Assembly: GCF_000380565.1 (NCBI RefSeq)
Contig: NZ_AQYJ01000029.1
Coordinates: 806,001 to 870,000 of the forward strand
Length of the DNA: 64,000 nucleotides
Direction of reading: 5' to 3'
Source of the DNA: Microbulbifer variabilis ATCC 700307
GTDB lineage: Bacteria; Pseudomonadota; Gammaproteobacteria; Pseudomonadales; Cellvibrionaceae
How positions within the stretch are numbered: position 1 is the stretch's first letter; each line of letters starts with the position of its first letter. The notes under the pieces are model-generated. The model was not told the origin of the DNA and did not search any database. It was given only the letters and a program-made list of their open reading frames with translations. The translations under genes and the position numbers were made by a program. Below, in pieces: positions 1 through 8,606 of the stretch.

Positions 1-1
1 A

Positions 2-3000
2 GAGCTTGCTGGAGAGCATTTCCGTCGCTTAAAGCAAGTGCAGTTATGCGCCTATAGTGAAGATGGTGATCGTCAGTGTTTAAAACCACTGGATTTCAAA
101 TGGGCCTTTGATGACTTGGCCCACTATGAAGATTTTGAAACTGGTATTGAACGCATTACTAACGGCCTTGACGCTCAAACTGAGTTTACCCTAAAAAGAA
201 TTTCCTCTAGTGCAGGGGAAAGAACAGTGGCTCCTTTTAACGAAGGTTCAGCCCTATTTGGCCCTGACGGCTCTATTCCTGATGTAAGTCCAGTTACACC
301 TAATGAGGATGAAAACTACCGTACCGTCGTTACCGAGGTAAAGCGCTCTAATGGTCATAACGGGGGTTGGCATACTACTGAGTATGCTTACCAAGGCTAC
401 GGTCTGAGTAGTGACAAAGGTTGGGGTTTTCTTGGTTATAGGGCTCAACGAATTTACGACACTGCGGCTGATATTGTTACTTACCGTCAGTACCGACAGG
501 ACTTCCCTTTCTTTGGAAAAATTGCACGCCAAATCCAGTATAAGACGGACTATCAGTTTGGTGAGATGCTGACCAATCAGCGCTTTAGTTACGATGCACT
601 GGAGTTGAATTCTGGGGGTAATACTACTTACTTCCCTTATATCGCACAGAGAATCGATACCCTGCTGGAAGGTGATCAGCCACCGCTTGGATATGTGGTG
701 AGTGACAGCGTTCCACAAGCCATGTCTTATGGTAATGCTGGCGACTTGTTGAGCGGAGCTGTAAATACGACTCGGGTGATCGAAACTACCCAAATCAATG
801 ATAGCCAGAGTATTTGGGGAGAGGCTCTGCCGATTTCGCAATACGGCAATGTCCGCCGCAGTGTAGAGAGCACTACCGTACTGGATAACCGTGTTAACGG
901 AAGTTGGTTGATAGGTTTCCCCAGTGCCAAAGAGCAACGTTATTTTAGTGGGGATACCTCTGGTACTCCCGACCAGCAATCCAGCAGCAGTATGACACCC
1001 TATGGTAATACCAATAGGGTGAAAACGGCAGTCCAATACCCCGGCGATGCTAAATATCAGATGGAGGTGACTTATACCTACGATACTTACGGCAATGTGG
1101 CCAGTGAAAGCGCCAAAGGTAATGTAGATGCATCTACTAACAATGTGGGCACACAAACCCGCAGTACTTCAGTAGTTGGCGACTTCCTTGATGGTCGCTA
1201 TGCCACCAAACTGACCAATGCACTGCAGCACACGATTGAATTGAAGTATGACCCACGTTTTGGCAGCGTAAGCAAGATAACAGACCACAATGACCAGTCT
1301 ACAAGGATTCAGTACGACCCCTTTGGTCGTGAGTCTTCGCGCACCAATACTGATAGGCTAAATACAGACAAGGTTAAGTTCGACAGCAAATACGACTTTT
1401 GCCATGGCAACTGTCCCGTAGTGAGCGAAGTGCAAGCGTCTTACTACGTGGAGACAACTTCGGACATTACCCCTGTAACAAAATATTACTATGATCAACT
1501 GGGCCGCTTGATACAGCAGGATACCAAGGCATTTTCCGGTGACTTCGTATCTCGCCGTGCAATTACGTATGACCCCCTAGGGCGTATGGATACTGAAACA
1601 GCCCCTTTCTTGGCTCCAGCTGAGGGAGGCTTTAGTGGAAGTAAGCCGATCACTCGTTACGAGTACGACCTGCGTAATCGCCTCGATTATATACACAAGG
1701 CCGGTGGCGGCAGCGTAGATATAAACTACAGCGTGGTTAATGGCAGCAGTGGCAAAGAGGTTAAAGTTGAAGTCACTGAATCAGTGGTTGGAAATAGCGG
1801 TACAAATACGCAGGTGCAAGAGAGCTATTATGACCTCACCGGCGATCTGGCCCGTACTGTAGACGATGCCACCGGCACTGCCGTAACCACCGACTACACC
1901 TACTATGGCAGCGGTCTACCAAAAACTGTGCTGGTTAGCGGAGATACCCACGATATCGAGTCTAGCTTTGTATTTGACTATGCTGGCTTCCGTACCAGTC
2001 TCACCGATCCCAACATGGGCACAGTAACCAGTCAATATAATGCCTTTGGTGAGCTTGACCAGCAATCAGATAATAAGAATCAGAGTATTACCTATTTGTA
2101 CGATAAGCTCGGTCGCTTGCTGGAACAGCGAGATGATGATGGTCTTGCTAAGTGGGAATACGATGCTACTAATTCGGTAGGTAGTTTGGCGAGCCGCAGT
2201 TATACCGAAAATGGCTCTCAGGTGTTTTTTGAGTCCTACACCTACAGGTATTCAGATGGCGAGCTGGATACTATTAATACTCAACTGTTGGCTGGGGGAG
2301 TAAGCCGCAGCTACCAGCATCAATACGGCTACGATAGTTATGGCCGTATGAATAAAATGGTATACCCCGGCGGGGTTGAAGCCCATTACCATTATAATGA
2401 TCGCGGCTATGTACAGAGCCTCAGTAGAGATGCTGCCGGCAACAACCCCCTGCAAACCTTTGACAGCATCAACGCCTGGGGACAGGTAGAGCGGGAGAGC
2501 TACGGCAACGGTCTGGTTACTAACCGCACTTACAATCCTAATACTGGGCGCTTGGAAACCATTAAAACCGGTGGCGGACAGGTTCAAAACAACGAGTACC
2601 GCTGGCGCACCAATGGCACCCTGGAAAGTCGCCTCAGTTACAGTGCCTCCCAGGCACTGCAGAAGCAGGAAGACTTTAGCTACGACGGCCTCAATCGCCT
2701 GCGCTACGCCACGATGCAAGTCGGTGGCGATCGCCAGCTCAGTACCCAGTACGATAAGCTGGGCAATATTCTGTCCAAGACCTCCAGTGTCAGCAACGAC
2801 ACCCAGGTAAGCGGCTACCAATACGGCGAGTTCGGCAATGCCGGTCCCAATGCGGTCAGTAGTGTCACCATTAATGACGTCTCCCACAGCCTGCACTACG
2901 ATGCCAACGGCGCAATCGAACGCTACGACGCCGCCAGCGGCGACGACAAATGGATTAGCTGGAACGCACGGCAACTGCCCACGGAAATTGTACTGGGCAG

Positions 3001-4354
3001 CAGTCAAGGCGATAGTACACCGACTGCCAGGGACCGTTTCCAATATGGCCCTAATGGCCAACGCTTCTATCGCGAAAGCAGCTGGATGGAAGATGGCCAG
3101 CTCAAAACCGAGAAGGCCTTTATTGTGGGCAGCTATGAGGAGCAAATCCCCGCAGATGCCAGCATTCTCGCCATTGAAAAAACCACACTGGCTGGCAGTG
3201 TTCAACATATCGCCATTACGGATCTCACCGGCACCAGTGGAGAATATCAATACCTGCACCGGGACCACCTAGGCTCCATTGAGAAAATCACCGATGAAGC
3301 TGGCCTGGAGATATTAAATCTCGCCTTTAACCCGGACGGCAGCCGCCGCCAGGGAGACTGGAGTGGGGACCTGGATCAGCAGCAACTCCAGGAGCTGCTG
3401 GCAACACAGGGCCTCACCACCAAGCGCGGCTACACCGGCCACGAGCACCTGGACAGAACCGGCCTGATCCATATGAATGGGCGTATCTACGACCCCACAC
3501 TGGGCCGCTTTCTGAGTCCCGATCCGATTGTGCAGGCACCGACCTACAGCCAGAGCTGGAACCGCTACAGCTATGTGTTTAATAATCCATTGAGTTTTAC
3601 TGATCCCAGTGGCTATGCGGCAAGCGAGCAGAATGAGAGGCCAAAAGTAGTTGATGAGCCAAATGATTCTTCAGGAGAGAGTGGCTCTCTACCGGAGGTC
3701 GTTGTTACTGGGTGGAGGTCACCGCGAGGGAGGGTCCTCTCTCCAGGAACCTTTTCGAGCTTTATGAAGATTAATGGCAATAGATACCATGTTTTTGCGG
3801 AGACTTTGAATTATGGAGGGAAGTCTAAGCTAGCGTCCATCTTGGAGGGCATCAAATTAGATGGTGTTGAGTTGGATGGCGACTCAGATGTCAGTGGTGC
3901 TACGATTTTGGGGGTAAACTCTCACTCGTTAATTTCTGGTAGTGGCGGGAAGGGTGCACAAAAGGGGAATAAGGATGACTCTGACCTGAAATTTACTTAT
4001 GGGCTGCAAGCCGGAGCAAAGGTTGGCCTTACGAAATTGTTGGGGGCCAAGATTGATCTTGATGTTGCCTCAAAGGAAATTAGTTTAATTACAGGTAAAG
4101 AGTATGCAAATCAGAGTTTTGCTATCTCAGTAGATATTGCTGGATTTTCACTGGGGCTCGATGCGTCTAGAAATCAAGAATTTTCAACGTTCGTTTACGG
4201 AAAAGACAGTGTGATGAGCATTTTGTCAGGTAAACCTTTTGAGTTTAAACCGGTGTTCTCTACGCCTTGGAATGTGTCTTCAAAAGAGTTTTGGAAGTTA
4301 GAGTTTGGGGCTTCAGCAGTACTTGGGCTTGAAGGAACTTTAGACTTTGAATAG
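2..4354 (+). CDS. Rhs/YD-repeat polymorphic toxin protein (5' end outside window)
   Basis: The frame is open to the left edge of the window, so the GTG at 38 is not the real start and the gene begins upstream. The visible part has many YD-repeat motifs (YDQLGRLIQQD, YDPLGRMDTE, YDKLGRLLEQ, YDSYGRMNKM), which in this family wind into a large beta-sheet cocoon enclosing a toxin. The Rhs core ends with the hallmark GRFLSPDPIVQ and WNRYSYVFNNPLSFTDPSGY at about 3497-3617. The last 243 codons (3621-4351) are a variable C-terminal tip that is AT-richer than the core, opens with SLPEVVVTG, and matches no toxin family I recognise. A small membrane-protein gene follows at once, as expected for an immunity gene. 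The Rhs identity is certain; toxic activity and secretion route are inferred from the family. Confidence 0.95.
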   Translation, partial: ELAGEHFRRLKQVQLCAYSEDGDRQCLKPLDFKWAFDDLAHYEDFETGIERITNGLDAQTEFTLKRISSSAGERTVAPFNEGSALFGPDGSIPDVSPVTPNEDENYRTVVTEVKRSNGHNGGWHTTEYAYQGYGLSSDKGWGFLGYRAQRIYDTAADIVTYRQYRQDFPFFGKIARQIQYKTDYQFGEMLTNQRFSYDALELNSGGNTTYFPYIAQRIDTLLEGDQPPLGYVVSDSVPQAMSYGNAGDLLSGAVNTTRVIETTQINDSQSIWGEALPISQYGNVRRSVESTTVLDNRVNGSWLIGFPSAKEQRYFSGDTSGTPDQQSSSSMTPYGNTNRVKTAVQYPGDAKYQMEVTYTYDTYGNVASESAKGNVDASTNNVGTQTRSTSVVGDFLDGRYATKLTNALQHTIELKYDPRFGSVSKITDHNDQSTRIQYDPFGRESSRTNTDRLNTDKVKFDSKYDFCHGNCPVVSEVQASYYVETTSDITPVTKYYYDQLGRLIQQDTKAFSGDFVSRRAITYDPLGRMDTETAPFLAPAEGGFSGSKPITRYEYDLRNRLDYIHKAGGGSVDINYSVVNGSSGKEVKVEVTESVVGNSGTNTQVQESYYDLTGDLARTVDDATGTAVTTDYTYYGSGLPKTVLVSGDTHDIESSFVFDYAGFRTSLTDPNMGTVTSQYNAFGELDQQSDNKNQSITYLYDKLGRLLEQRDDDGLAKWEYDATNSVGSLASRSYTENGSQVFFESYTYRYSDGELDTINTQLLAGGVSRSYQHQYGYDSYGRMNKMVYPGGVEAHYHYNDRGYVQSLSRDAAGNNPLQTFDSINAWGQVERESYGNGLVTNRTYNPNTGRLETIKTGGGQVQNNEYRWRTNGTLESRLSYSASQALQKQEDFSYDGLNRLRYATMQVGGDRQLSTQYDKLGNILSKTSSVSNDTQVSGYQYGEFGNAGPNAVSSVTINDVSHSLHYDANGAIERYDAASGDDKWISWNARQLPTEIVLGSSQGDSTPTARDRFQYGPNGQRFYRESSWMEDGQLKTEKAFIVGSYEEQIPADASILAIEKTTLAGSVQHIAITDLTGTSGEYQYLHRDHLGSIEKITDEAGLEILNLAFNPDGSRRQGDWSGDLDQQQLQELLATQGLTTKRGYTGHEHLDRTGLIHMNGRIYDPTLGRFLSPDPIVQAPTYSQSWNRYSYVFNNPLSFTDPSGYAASEQNERPKVVDEPNDSSGESGSLPEVVVTGWRSPRGRVLSPGTFSSFMKINGNRYHVFAETLNYGGKSKLASILEGIKLDGVELDGDSDVSGATILGVNSHSLISGSGGKGAQKGNKDDSDLKFTYGLQAGAKVGLTKLLGAKIDLDVASKEISLITGKEYANQSFAISVDIAGFSLGLDASRNQEFSTFVYGKDSVMSILSGKPFEFKPVFSTPWNVSSKEFWKLEFGASAVLGLEGTLDFE

Positions 4355-4373
4355 TGATAATTCTGGATTTGTA

Positions 4374-4673
4374 ATGAAAAAGAATTTTGCAATTGTTTCA
4401 TTGGCGTTGTTTGTTTTTACGCTATTAAGATTTTCCTTTTCTGGGTATGTGTCTTTTCAGTTCTCTAATTTGATGTTGTTTGATCAACTTCTATTGGTTG
4501 CTGGGATTTTAGGTGCGTTTTCTTTTTGGTTTTTAATTCTTGCTGACTTTTTTGACAATACAGAGATAAAGCATAAATTTGTTTGGGGTTTTTGTTTGAT
4601 ATTCTTCTCCTGGGTGGCTTCGCTTATTTATTTCTTCAAGTATTTTTTGCCCAAAAATAACCGTAATGCCTAG
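4374..4673 (+). CDS. Small membrane protein, candidate immunity partner of the Rhs tip
   Basis: This 99-residue protein has three hydrophobic segments (about residues 4-24, 31-57 and 70-88) and a short charged tail, so it should sit in the inner membrane. The ATG at 4374 (MKKNFAIVS) is preferred over an upstream in-frame TTG at 4347 because it opens directly into the first membrane segment. It starts 20 bases after the Rhs stop codon and is AT-rich like the tip. In Rhs systems the gene directly behind the tip normally encodes the cognate immunity protein. A membrane location would suit a toxin acting at the inner membrane. No family is recognised, so the role is inferred from position only. 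Confidence 0.6.
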   Translation: MKKNFAIVSLALFVFTLLRFSFSGYVSFQFSNLMLFDQLLLVAGILGAFSFWFLILADFFDNTEIKHKFVWGFCLIFFSWVASLIYFFKYFLPKNNRNA

Positions 4674-4927
4674 TTTGACCAATATTTTATTTGCTGGTTG
4701 TGATTACATTTTGTGCAGCTCCATTGCTCGCTGACCTTTTTAGGTCCCTGATATAGTGAGAGGGTGATTCTTTTTGATAAGTTTTTCCCTGTAGGATCAC
4801 TAATTCTAGAGAGCGCTAATCGGCCCCCGCAGAGGGGGCATCTTCTTTTTTTGTACTCTCTGATTAAGCGGACGGCGGGAATGTAGCTAGCTAAGGCTAG
4901 AATTAAGATAAAGAGAGCTTGTTTCAT
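4670..4927 (-). CDS. Small membrane-anchored zinc-ribbon protein
   Basis: The 85-residue product starts with a hydrophobic segment (residues 4-20) and then has two CxxC pairs, RCPLCGG near residue 34 and SCTKCN near residue 71, spaced like a zinc ribbon. This predicts a metal-binding domain tethered to the membrane. The gene converges on the upstream small membrane protein and overlaps its last four bases. No function can be named. It may be a leftover of an earlier Rhs tip/immunity cassette or a resident gene; the intact reading frame and paired cysteines argue that it is real. Confidence 0.5.
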   Translation of the reverse strand: MKQALFILILALASYIPAVRLIREYKKRRCPLCGGRLALSRISDPTGKNLSKRITLSLYQGPKKVSEQWSCTKCNHNQQIKYWSN

Positions 4928-5022
4928 TCTGCTGTCTCTTAATGCTCACGAGTGAAGAAGGTTGCGGCGGTTCATGATTGTGGTCAGAGCCAACCTTAAT
5001 CACCTATGCAGTAAGAAAAGTA

Positions 5023-5050
5023 GAGCGCTAACTATCAGTAGTTAGCGCTC
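5023..5050 (-). terminator. Hairpin at element left end, terminator of the XRE gene
   Basis: A perfect 12-bp inverted repeat (GAGCGCTAACTA / TAGTTAGCGCTC) with a TCAG loop overlaps the XRE stop codon. On the minus strand it is followed by a T-rich stretch, as in an intrinsic terminator. A degenerate version is present at the same place in the mini-copy (about 11512-11539), so it may also mark the element end. Confidence 0.6.
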
Positions 5051-5440
5051 CAGCGGCCGCATAGCATGTTCGACCTGACGCTGAGCGATAATCGCATCAA
5101 TCACCCGAATCACCGTGTCCTTGTCTTGATCATCAAAAGTCTCCAGCAGCTTGAAGCGCTTAAATAGCACTTCATTGCGGATGGGGCTTTCCTCCATCGG
5201 CTGGCCCATCACCAGATAGTCCAATGATACCTCGAAAATATCCGCTAGCTGGATCAACTTCTCGAGCGGCGGCGCATGCATGCCGCTCTCGTACTTGTTG
5301 AGGTGGGAGTAGCGGATATCCAGCTTGCTGGCCAGTTCCTTCTGGGGCCAACCCTTCTGTTTGCGCAGTTCCTTGAGTCGTTTCCCGAAGGCTTGCCTGA
5401 TGTCCTGATCCTGCATGACTTGCATAAGCTCATAAACCAT
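5042..5440 (-). CDS. XRE-family helix-turn-helix repressor
   Basis: This 132-residue protein has an N-terminal HTH_3 domain (about residues 14-70). GKRLKELRKQKGWPQKELAS leads into a recognition helix, and YESGMHAPPLEKLIQLADIF is the classic ending of the Cro/CI-like fold. The C-terminal third is predicted helical and may mediate dimerisation. The gene is divergent from the primase across a 123-bp gap, which is typical of a repressor controlling an element's replication genes and itself. The last 116 bases of the gene (5041-5156) recur in the mini-copy at 11530-11701, where the 9-bp unit of 5093-5101 is expanded. Confidence 0.88.
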   Translation of the reverse strand: MVYELMQVMQDQDIRQAFGKRLKELRKQKGWPQKELASKLDIRYSHLNKYESGMHAPPLEKLIQLADIFEVSLDYLVMGQPMEESPIRNEVLFKRFKLLETFDDQDKDTVIRVIDAIIAQRQVEHAMRPLER

Positions 5441-5563
5441 AGAGGCCTCCTAGTGTACGGGTGGGTTCGTAAAGCGAATCTCTTGACTGCCGAAAAACGA
5501 ATATATGACATCCCGCAAAACGAATCAAACGGACCCTTGACAGGGATTTGCAGGGGGAGAGCC
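5441..5563. promoter_or_regulatory. Divergent XRE/primase control region with CGAA-type operator repeats
   Basis: The gap contains TTCG-TAAAG-CGAA (5466-5478), a short inverted repeat, and two further direct copies of an AAAACGAAT(A/C) motif at about 5494-5503 and 5517-5525. TTGACT (5483-5488) could be a -35 box for the primase. A strong ribosome-binding site, GGGGGAG, lies just ahead of the ATG at 5564. These repeats are the natural candidates for binding by the neighbouring XRE protein; this is inference from position and symmetry. Confidence 0.45.
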
Positions 5564-6331
5564 ATGGCGCGCATCGCAGGCCAGGAGATCGAGCGGATCA
5601 AGTCTGAGATCTCCCTATTGCGTCTGGTCGAGAGTCAGGGCTACCAGTCCGAGAGGCAGGGGAAGGACTATGTGGTCTCTTGCCCGTTCCATGAGGAAAA
5701 AACCCCGAGCCTGATTATCAGCCCCAAATCCAACCTGTTTAACTGCTTCGGCTGCGGTGCCGCCGGCAGCGTGATCGACTGGGTGATGAAAACCCGGGGT
5801 GTGAGCTTCCGCTTTGCCTGCGAGTTATTGCAAAAGGACCTGGGCCTGATTACCGAAACCGGCACCAGGACGGTGAAGCAAAACACCACCATCAAACTGG
5901 ATATGCCCCTGAACGCGGATGCCGATCACCAAATGGCGTTGGCGCAGGTCATGGATTATTACCATGCAACACTGAAACAAAGCCCGGAAGCGTTGACTTA
6001 TCTGGAAAACCGAGGGTTGGGCGATAGGGAATTGATCGAGCGTTTTAAGCTGGGCTTTGCCAACCGCACCCTGGGTTACCGCTTGCCGGAAAAAGCCTAT
6101 AAAGCCGGTAAAGAAATTAGAGGCAAGTTACAGGCTGTCGGTTTACTGCGGGCCTCTGGCCACGAGCACTTTAACGGTTCGGTGGTAGTACCGATCTTCA
6201 ATCGTGACGGCGATCTGGTGGAAATCTATGGCCGCAAGATCCGCGATGATCTGCGCAAAGGGACCCCCAAACACCTGTACCTGCCCGCGGGGTCTGGAAA
6301 AGCGAAGGGCTGGAGGGCCAGCGGGAAGTGA
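5564..6331 (+). CDS. DNA primase, N-terminal part (CHC2 zinc finger and polymerase domain), frameshifted
   Basis: The start at 5564 has a GGGGGAG ribosome-binding site; the longer open frame upstream overlaps the XRE gene and is not used. Residues about 35-75 form the CHC2 zinc finger of DnaG-type primases (CPFHEEKTPS, then NCFGCGAAG), which recognises the template. The catalytic-core entry follows (YLENRGL, VVPIFNRDGDLVEIYGRKI). The frame ends in LPAGSGKAKGWRASGK. The expected primase sequence (RGVWKSEGLEGQREVILCEA) continues in the next frame, so the enzyme is split by a single-base change at about 6284-6300. Either the gene is broken, the reads are wrong in the CCCGCGGGG run, or translation shifts frame. 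Confidence 0.85.
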   Translation: MARIAGQEIERIKSEISLLRLVESQGYQSERQGKDYVVSCPFHEEKTPSLIISPKSNLFNCFGCGAAGSVIDWVMKTRGVSFRFACELLQKDLGLITETGTRTVKQNTTIKLDMPLNADADHQMALAQVMDYYHATLKQSPEALTYLENRGLGDRELIERFKLGFANRTLGYRLPEKAYKAGKEIRGKLQAVGLLRASGHEHFNGSVVVPIFNRDGDLVEIYGRKIRDDLRKGTPKHLYLPAGSGKAKGWRASGK

Positions 6332-8601
6332 TTCTGTGTGAAGCGCTGATCGATGCCATGACCTTCTGGGTCAATGGCTACCGCAATGTCACCGCCAGTT
6401 ATGGCACCTCCGGTTTTACCGATGACCATTTGCAGCACTTTAAACACTGCGGTGTTGAGCGGGTATTGATTGCCTATGACCGGGATGAAGCCGGCAACAA
6501 AGCCGCAGAACAACTGGCCAAACGCTTGAGTGAGGCCGGCATCGATGGCTTCCGTATCGAATTACCCAAGGGCATGGATGTTAACGAATACGCTTTACAG
6601 GTAACGCCTGCGCAAAAAAGTTTAGGAATAGTGATCAGAAAAGCCGTCTGGCTGGGCAATGGCAAAGCACCGGAGCGACAGTTGGAGATCGAATCGCAAA
6701 CCGGCCAACCGGTTGCTGTCGAAGCGGATAGCGTTGCAGCTGAAAACAAAGACAGTATCAATCCTGCTTTAGCCGCCCAATCCATGGAGCCGCAAGCATC
6801 AGCATTACCAGCACTAACATCAGCACCACCAGCGGAGGCCGTCCCCGAATCCCCGCAAAATGATATCGCCGCCGAAGTGACCGAGCAGGAAATTACCCTG
6901 AACTTCGGACCCCGCCGTTACCGCATCCGCGGCCTGGAAAAAAACAAAAGTTACGAAGTACTCAAGGTAAATCTACTGGCCAGCTGTGACAACGGCCTGC
7001 ACGTGGATACCTTCGACCTGTACAACGCCAAGCACCGGCAGCAGTTTATCAAGCTGGCCGCGCTGGAACTGACGCAGGAAGAAAACACCCTCAAAAAAGA
7101 CCTGGGCAAGGTGTTGCTCAAACTGGAACAGCTACAGGAACAACAGCTGGACGGTGACAAGGCGGAAGCAGAACAACCGAACCGCTTAAGCGATCAAGAA
7201 CAGCAGCAAGCCCTGGAACTGCTGCGTGATCCCGACCTGTTGCAGCGCATCCTGTCCGACTTCGAACGCTGTGGCGTGGTGGGAGAAGAAACCAACAAAC
7301 TGGTGGGTTACCTCGCCGCCGGCAGCCGCAAACTAACCCGGCCCCTGGCGGTAATGATCCAAAGCACCAGCGCCGCCGGCAAAAGCTCATTGATGGAAGC
7401 CGTATTAAACCTGGTGCCGGAGGAAGAGCGGGTACAGTACTCCGCCATGACCGGGCAAAGCCTGTTCTATATGGGGGAAACCAACCTCAAACATAAAATC
7501 CTCGCCATTGCCGAAGAGGAAGGCGCAAGCCAGGCCAGCTACGCCCTAAAACTGTTGCAGAGCGAAGGGCAGATCACCATCGCCAGCACCGGCAAAGACG
7601 ACAGCACCGGCAACCTGGTAACCCGTGAATACAAAGTGGAAGGCCCGGTGATGTTGTTCTTAACCACCACCGCCATCGATATCGACGAAGAGCTGTTAAA
7701 CCGCTGTGTGGTACTCACGGTGAACGAATCGAGGGAACAAACCCAGTTAATCCACGCCGCCCAACGCCAGCGCCGCACCCTGGCCGGCCTCACCGCCAGC
7801 CTGGAAAAAGAATACCTGGTAAAACTACACCGCAACGCTCAACGGCTACTCAAACCCCTGGCCGTGATCAATCCCTACGCCGATCAACTCACCTTCCTCG
7901 ACGACAAAACCCGCACCCGCAGAGACCACGAAAAATACCTGACCCTGATCGACAGTATTGCCCTGTTGCATCAGTACCAGCGTGAAGTGAAAACGGTGAA
8001 CAGCAATGGCAAGACCATTGAATACCTGGAAGTGCAACTCGGTGATATCGAGATCGCCAACCGGCTGGCCCATGAAATGCTGGGCCGCACCCTCGACGAA
8101 TTACCGCCACAAACGCGCAAGCTGTTGAAGCTGATCCAACAGATGGTCACCAAAGCGTGTAAACAGCAAAGCCTGGAACAAAAGGACTATCGCTTTAGCC
8201 GCCGGGATGTTCGGGAGTATGTGCAATGGAGTGATACCGCCTTAAAGGTCCACGTCGCCAGGTTGGTGGAAATGGACTACCTGTTGGTGCATCAAGGTCG
8301 CGGCGGGCGTTATGACTACGAGCTGTTGTTCGATGGTAACGGAACAGAGCTGCACTTAATGGGCTTGATCGATGTAGAAAAACTTACCTATGACAGCAAT
8401 CGGTCAGGGCAAAAAGAAACTTGGTCAGAGCAAAAGGAAAATCAGTCAGGGTGCAGTCAGGGCCTAGTCAGGGGGCAGTCAGGTAGCGAAAAAACGCCAC
8501 AGCCCAATGCTGACAAGGCTTTACGAAGAAGTGGCCCGAAAAACCCAAAAAGCACTTCTCTCACTGAAAAAAATACTTCTGAATCTGTCGTACTCGCCTG
8601 A
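6328..8601 (+). CDS. Primase-helicase C-terminal part (TOPRIM plus P-loop ATPase)
   Basis: The frame opens with a TOPRIM fold: EVILCEALIDAMTFW gives the catalytic Glu, and VLIAYDRDEAGN supplies the metal-binding DxD. After a low-complexity Ala/Pro/Glu linker and a region rich in Gln and Glu comes an ATPase with Walker A STSAAGKSS (nt about 7369-7389), an acidic Walker B-like ILAIAEEEGA, and a DNA-binding winged-helix-like C terminus. This matches the two-domain primase-helicases that start replication of phages and integrative elements. GTG 6328 overlaps the previous stop (GTGA), but homology continues in this frame upstream of it, so the two ORFs are one frameshifted gene. The last 70 codons carry the phased GTCAG repeats. 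Confidence 0.85.
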   Translation: MILCEALIDAMTFWVNGYRNVTASYGTSGFTDDHLQHFKHCGVERVLIAYDRDEAGNKAAEQLAKRLSEAGIDGFRIELPKGMDVNEYALQVTPAQKSLGIVIRKAVWLGNGKAPERQLEIESQTGQPVAVEADSVAAENKDSINPALAAQSMEPQASALPALTSAPPAEAVPESPQNDIAAEVTEQEITLNFGPRRYRIRGLEKNKSYEVLKVNLLASCDNGLHVDTFDLYNAKHRQQFIKLAALELTQEENTLKKDLGKVLLKLEQLQEQQLDGDKAEAEQPNRLSDQEQQQALELLRDPDLLQRILSDFERCGVVGEETNKLVGYLAAGSRKLTRPLAVMIQSTSAAGKSSLMEAVLNLVPEEERVQYSAMTGQSLFYMGETNLKHKILAIAEEEGASQASYALKLLQSEGQITIASTGKDDSTGNLVTREYKVEGPVMLFLTTTAIDIDEELLNRCVVLTVNESREQTQLIHAAQRQRRTLAGLTASLEKEYLVKLHRNAQRLLKPLAVINPYADQLTFLDDKTRTRRDHEKYLTLIDSIALLHQYQREVKTVNSNGKTIEYLEVQLGDIEIANRLAHEMLGRTLDELPPQTRKLLKLIQQMVTKACKQQSLEQKDYRFSRRDVREYVQWSDTALKVHVARLVEMDYLLVHQGRGGRYDYELLFDGNGTELHLMGLIDVEKLTYDSNRSGQKETWSEQKENQSGCSQGLVRGQSGSEKTPQPNADKALRRSGPKNPKSTSLTEKNTSESVVLA
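8403..8482. repeat. Six helically phased GTCAGGG repeats (iteron-like)
   Basis: GTCAG occurs at 8403, 8424, 8445, 8456, 8467 and 8478, with steps of 21, 21, 11, 11 and 11 bases, that is two turns or one turn of DNA. The consensus is GTCAGGGC. The 11-base steps break codon phase, so protein repetition does not explain them. A similar motif followed by an A-run occurs in the right end of both element copies (about 10412 and 11813). Replication iterons or binding sites for the recombinase or repressor are possible roles. Confidence 0.6.
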
Positions 8602-8606
8602 TCGTA

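Noticed and set aside
2252..3268. A 338-codon minus-strand open frame opposite the rhs gene
   Set aside because: It is a shadow of the rhs codon pattern. Its composition is Ala/Val/Ile-rich without motifs, it has no ribosome-binding site, and the plus-strand YD repeats are unambiguous.
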